Below, piece after piece: positions 19,506-20,402 of a stretch of DNA of 20,402 nucleotides (the stretch's first letter is position 1; every line of letters starts with the position of its first letter). Location: NCBI GenBank assembly GCA_000969725.1, contig JXSR01S003776.1; one strand, written 5' to 3'. The translations under genes and the position numbers were made by a program. Under the pieces are notes generated by a model, which ran no database searches, was not told where the DNA came from, and saw only the letters and a list, made by a program, of their open reading frames with translations. The DNA comes from Ophiothrix spiculata. Taxonomy: Eukaryota; Echinodermata; Ophiuroidea; Amphilepidida; Ophiotrichidae.

Positions 19506-20050
19506 ATTTTGCCTTAAGTGGTGAGCTATTACAAGTAACCCCTAACAAAAATGTTTTGTCACATTTGAACACAAAATGTACTGGTGCTTCTGAGTAATCC
19601 TCCAGACATTCTTTGTGCTCATTTTGAGGTACAAAATTGGGGGAGGGGGGTAAACCTACAAAGATTTGGGGTAGAGTAAGCCCACAAAGTCCAAGGATTG
19701 GAGTTGATTGAAACACCTACCCAAATATTAAGTCTCTATTTTGATATTTATTGTGATATTTTCATTTTTTTTTCGCTTATTTTGCACTATAATCCTGTAT
19801 GTTGGAATTTTAGAGTTTGCCTTGTTTTTTGACTCCATAATTACATAAAGCACGGGTCGATTGTATTGATTTTGGTATTTATAGATCGAGGAGGCCCCAA
19901 ATCAAAAAATGATACTAAACAAATCTACTTTATAGGTGTCGTCATATTAACCACATTCTTGTCAATTTATTTTTACCCAAGCCACGAATGTACTTACCTA
20001 TTTTGGGATATGTAACTGTAACTTCATGTTAAATTTCTTTGTCATTTTAG

Positions 20051-20366
20051 TTACAACAGCAGCAGATGCAACAGCAGCAGCAGTTGGCACAACAACAACA
20101 GCAACAGCAACTAGCACATCAGCAGCAGTTAGCTCATCAACAGCAACTTGCAGCAGCCCAGCAGCAACAACAGTTGGCTCAACAACAACAAATAGCTCAA
20201 CAGCAACAGCTTGCTCAGCAACAGCACCAGCAGCAACTCGCTCAGCAACAGATGGTGCAACATCATCAGCAGTACCTACAGCAGCAGCAACCATCACAGC
20301 AACAACAGGTTGCTGGATATCAGCAGCAGCCTCAGCAACAAAATATAGGAGCTGTGGGTGCACTAT
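20051..20366 (+). CDS. AAK1/BIKE-like kinase, partial: Gln-rich exon 2
   Basis: This 316-bp exon lies between CATTTTAG and GTAAGT. It encodes 105 residues plus one base (T) of a codon finished beyond the window. It has a different rhythm from the previous exon: repeated (L/I)A(Q/H)QQQ hexads, such as LAHQQQLAHQQQLA and IAQQQQLAQQQ, sometimes stretched to nine. It ends in HHQQYLQQQQ, a short VAGYQQQPQQQ part and NIGAVGAL. Reading on past the donor gives a stop within four codons, so the protein must continue in a downstream exon. The family's C-terminal tail with AP2- and clathrin-binding motifs is expected there. Confidence 0.9.
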
Positions 20367-20402
20367 GTAAGTGATACTATTGTTATAGAAAATAATATCC
20401 TT

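Larger units (their letters stand above)
18850..20050. other. 1.2-kb intron with three small inverted-repeat elements
   Basis: The intron is phase 0, GTAAAA to CATTTTAG. It holds elements at 18938-19062, 19213-19386 and 19400-19505, the last two nearly touching. 19510-20040 shows nothing recognised. An 18-codon open extension past the donor ends at TGA. Confidence 0.88.

Noticed and set aside
18360-20340. Regularly spaced repeats that might suggest a CRISPR array or microsatellite
   Set aside because: The period is the codon, with mixed CAA/CAG and Leu/Ala breaks inside spliced exons. There are no constant repeats with unique spacers.
19998-20370. Ala/Val-rich minus-strand and Ala/Thr/Ser-rich + strand ORFs over the second Gln-rich exon
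   Set aside because: These are the same byproduct of the repeated CAA/CAG codons, with no independent support.

Overview
This is animal genomic DNA, not bacterial. It is AT-rich, with no dense ORFs. A chain of short open segments bounded by AG acceptors and GT donors reads as one protein when joined in phase. The only gene supported is the middle of a NAK-family Ser/Thr kinase on the + strand, the AAK1/BMP2K (BIKE)/Nak group of clathrin-adaptor kinases. Eight consecutive coding exons give about 508 codons. They start inside the catalytic loop and run through the kinase C-lobe, a basic/proline linker and two large Gln-rich exons. The 5' exons (N-lobe, HRD) and 3' exons (C-terminal tail) lie outside the window. 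The kb-scale introns, many small inverted-repeat transposons and tRNA-like SINEs suggest an invertebrate, perhaps a marine deuterostome or lophotrochozoan. The species cannot be named from sequence alone.

Layout: 1-3663 is intron with dispersed repeats, a pair of perfect CRE octamers and a TA-flanked pogo/Tigger-like MITE. 3664-3785 is the exon with the catalytic-loop Asn and DFG. 3786-12432 is an 8.6-kb intron with a dimeric tRNA-like element, a decayed LINE fragment, several MITE-like inverted-repeat elements, a 57-bp tandem duplication, a TTAA-flanked element and a minus-strand tRNA-like SINE head. 12433-12514, 14168-14300 and 15582-15685 finish the kinase domain. Their introns hold an 8-bp-TSD element with near-perfect terminal inverted repeats (TIRs), a TAA-flanked Harbinger-like MITE, a nested hairpin element and another tRNA-like SINE. 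17054-17151 and 17613-17779 encode the linker. 18347-18849 and 20051-20366 encode the Gln-rich region, and the intron between them carries three more small inverted-repeat elements.

The exons form one transcript. All seven internal junctions keep phase (2, 0, 1, 0, 2, 1, 0), which is the strongest evidence for the model. Everything else is intronic and mostly mobile-element debris. I found no second gene, and no unknown multi-gene system. The most unusual aspects are the density and variety of non-autonomous transposons in one gene and a tRNA-like SINE family with a palindromic GC-rich head.
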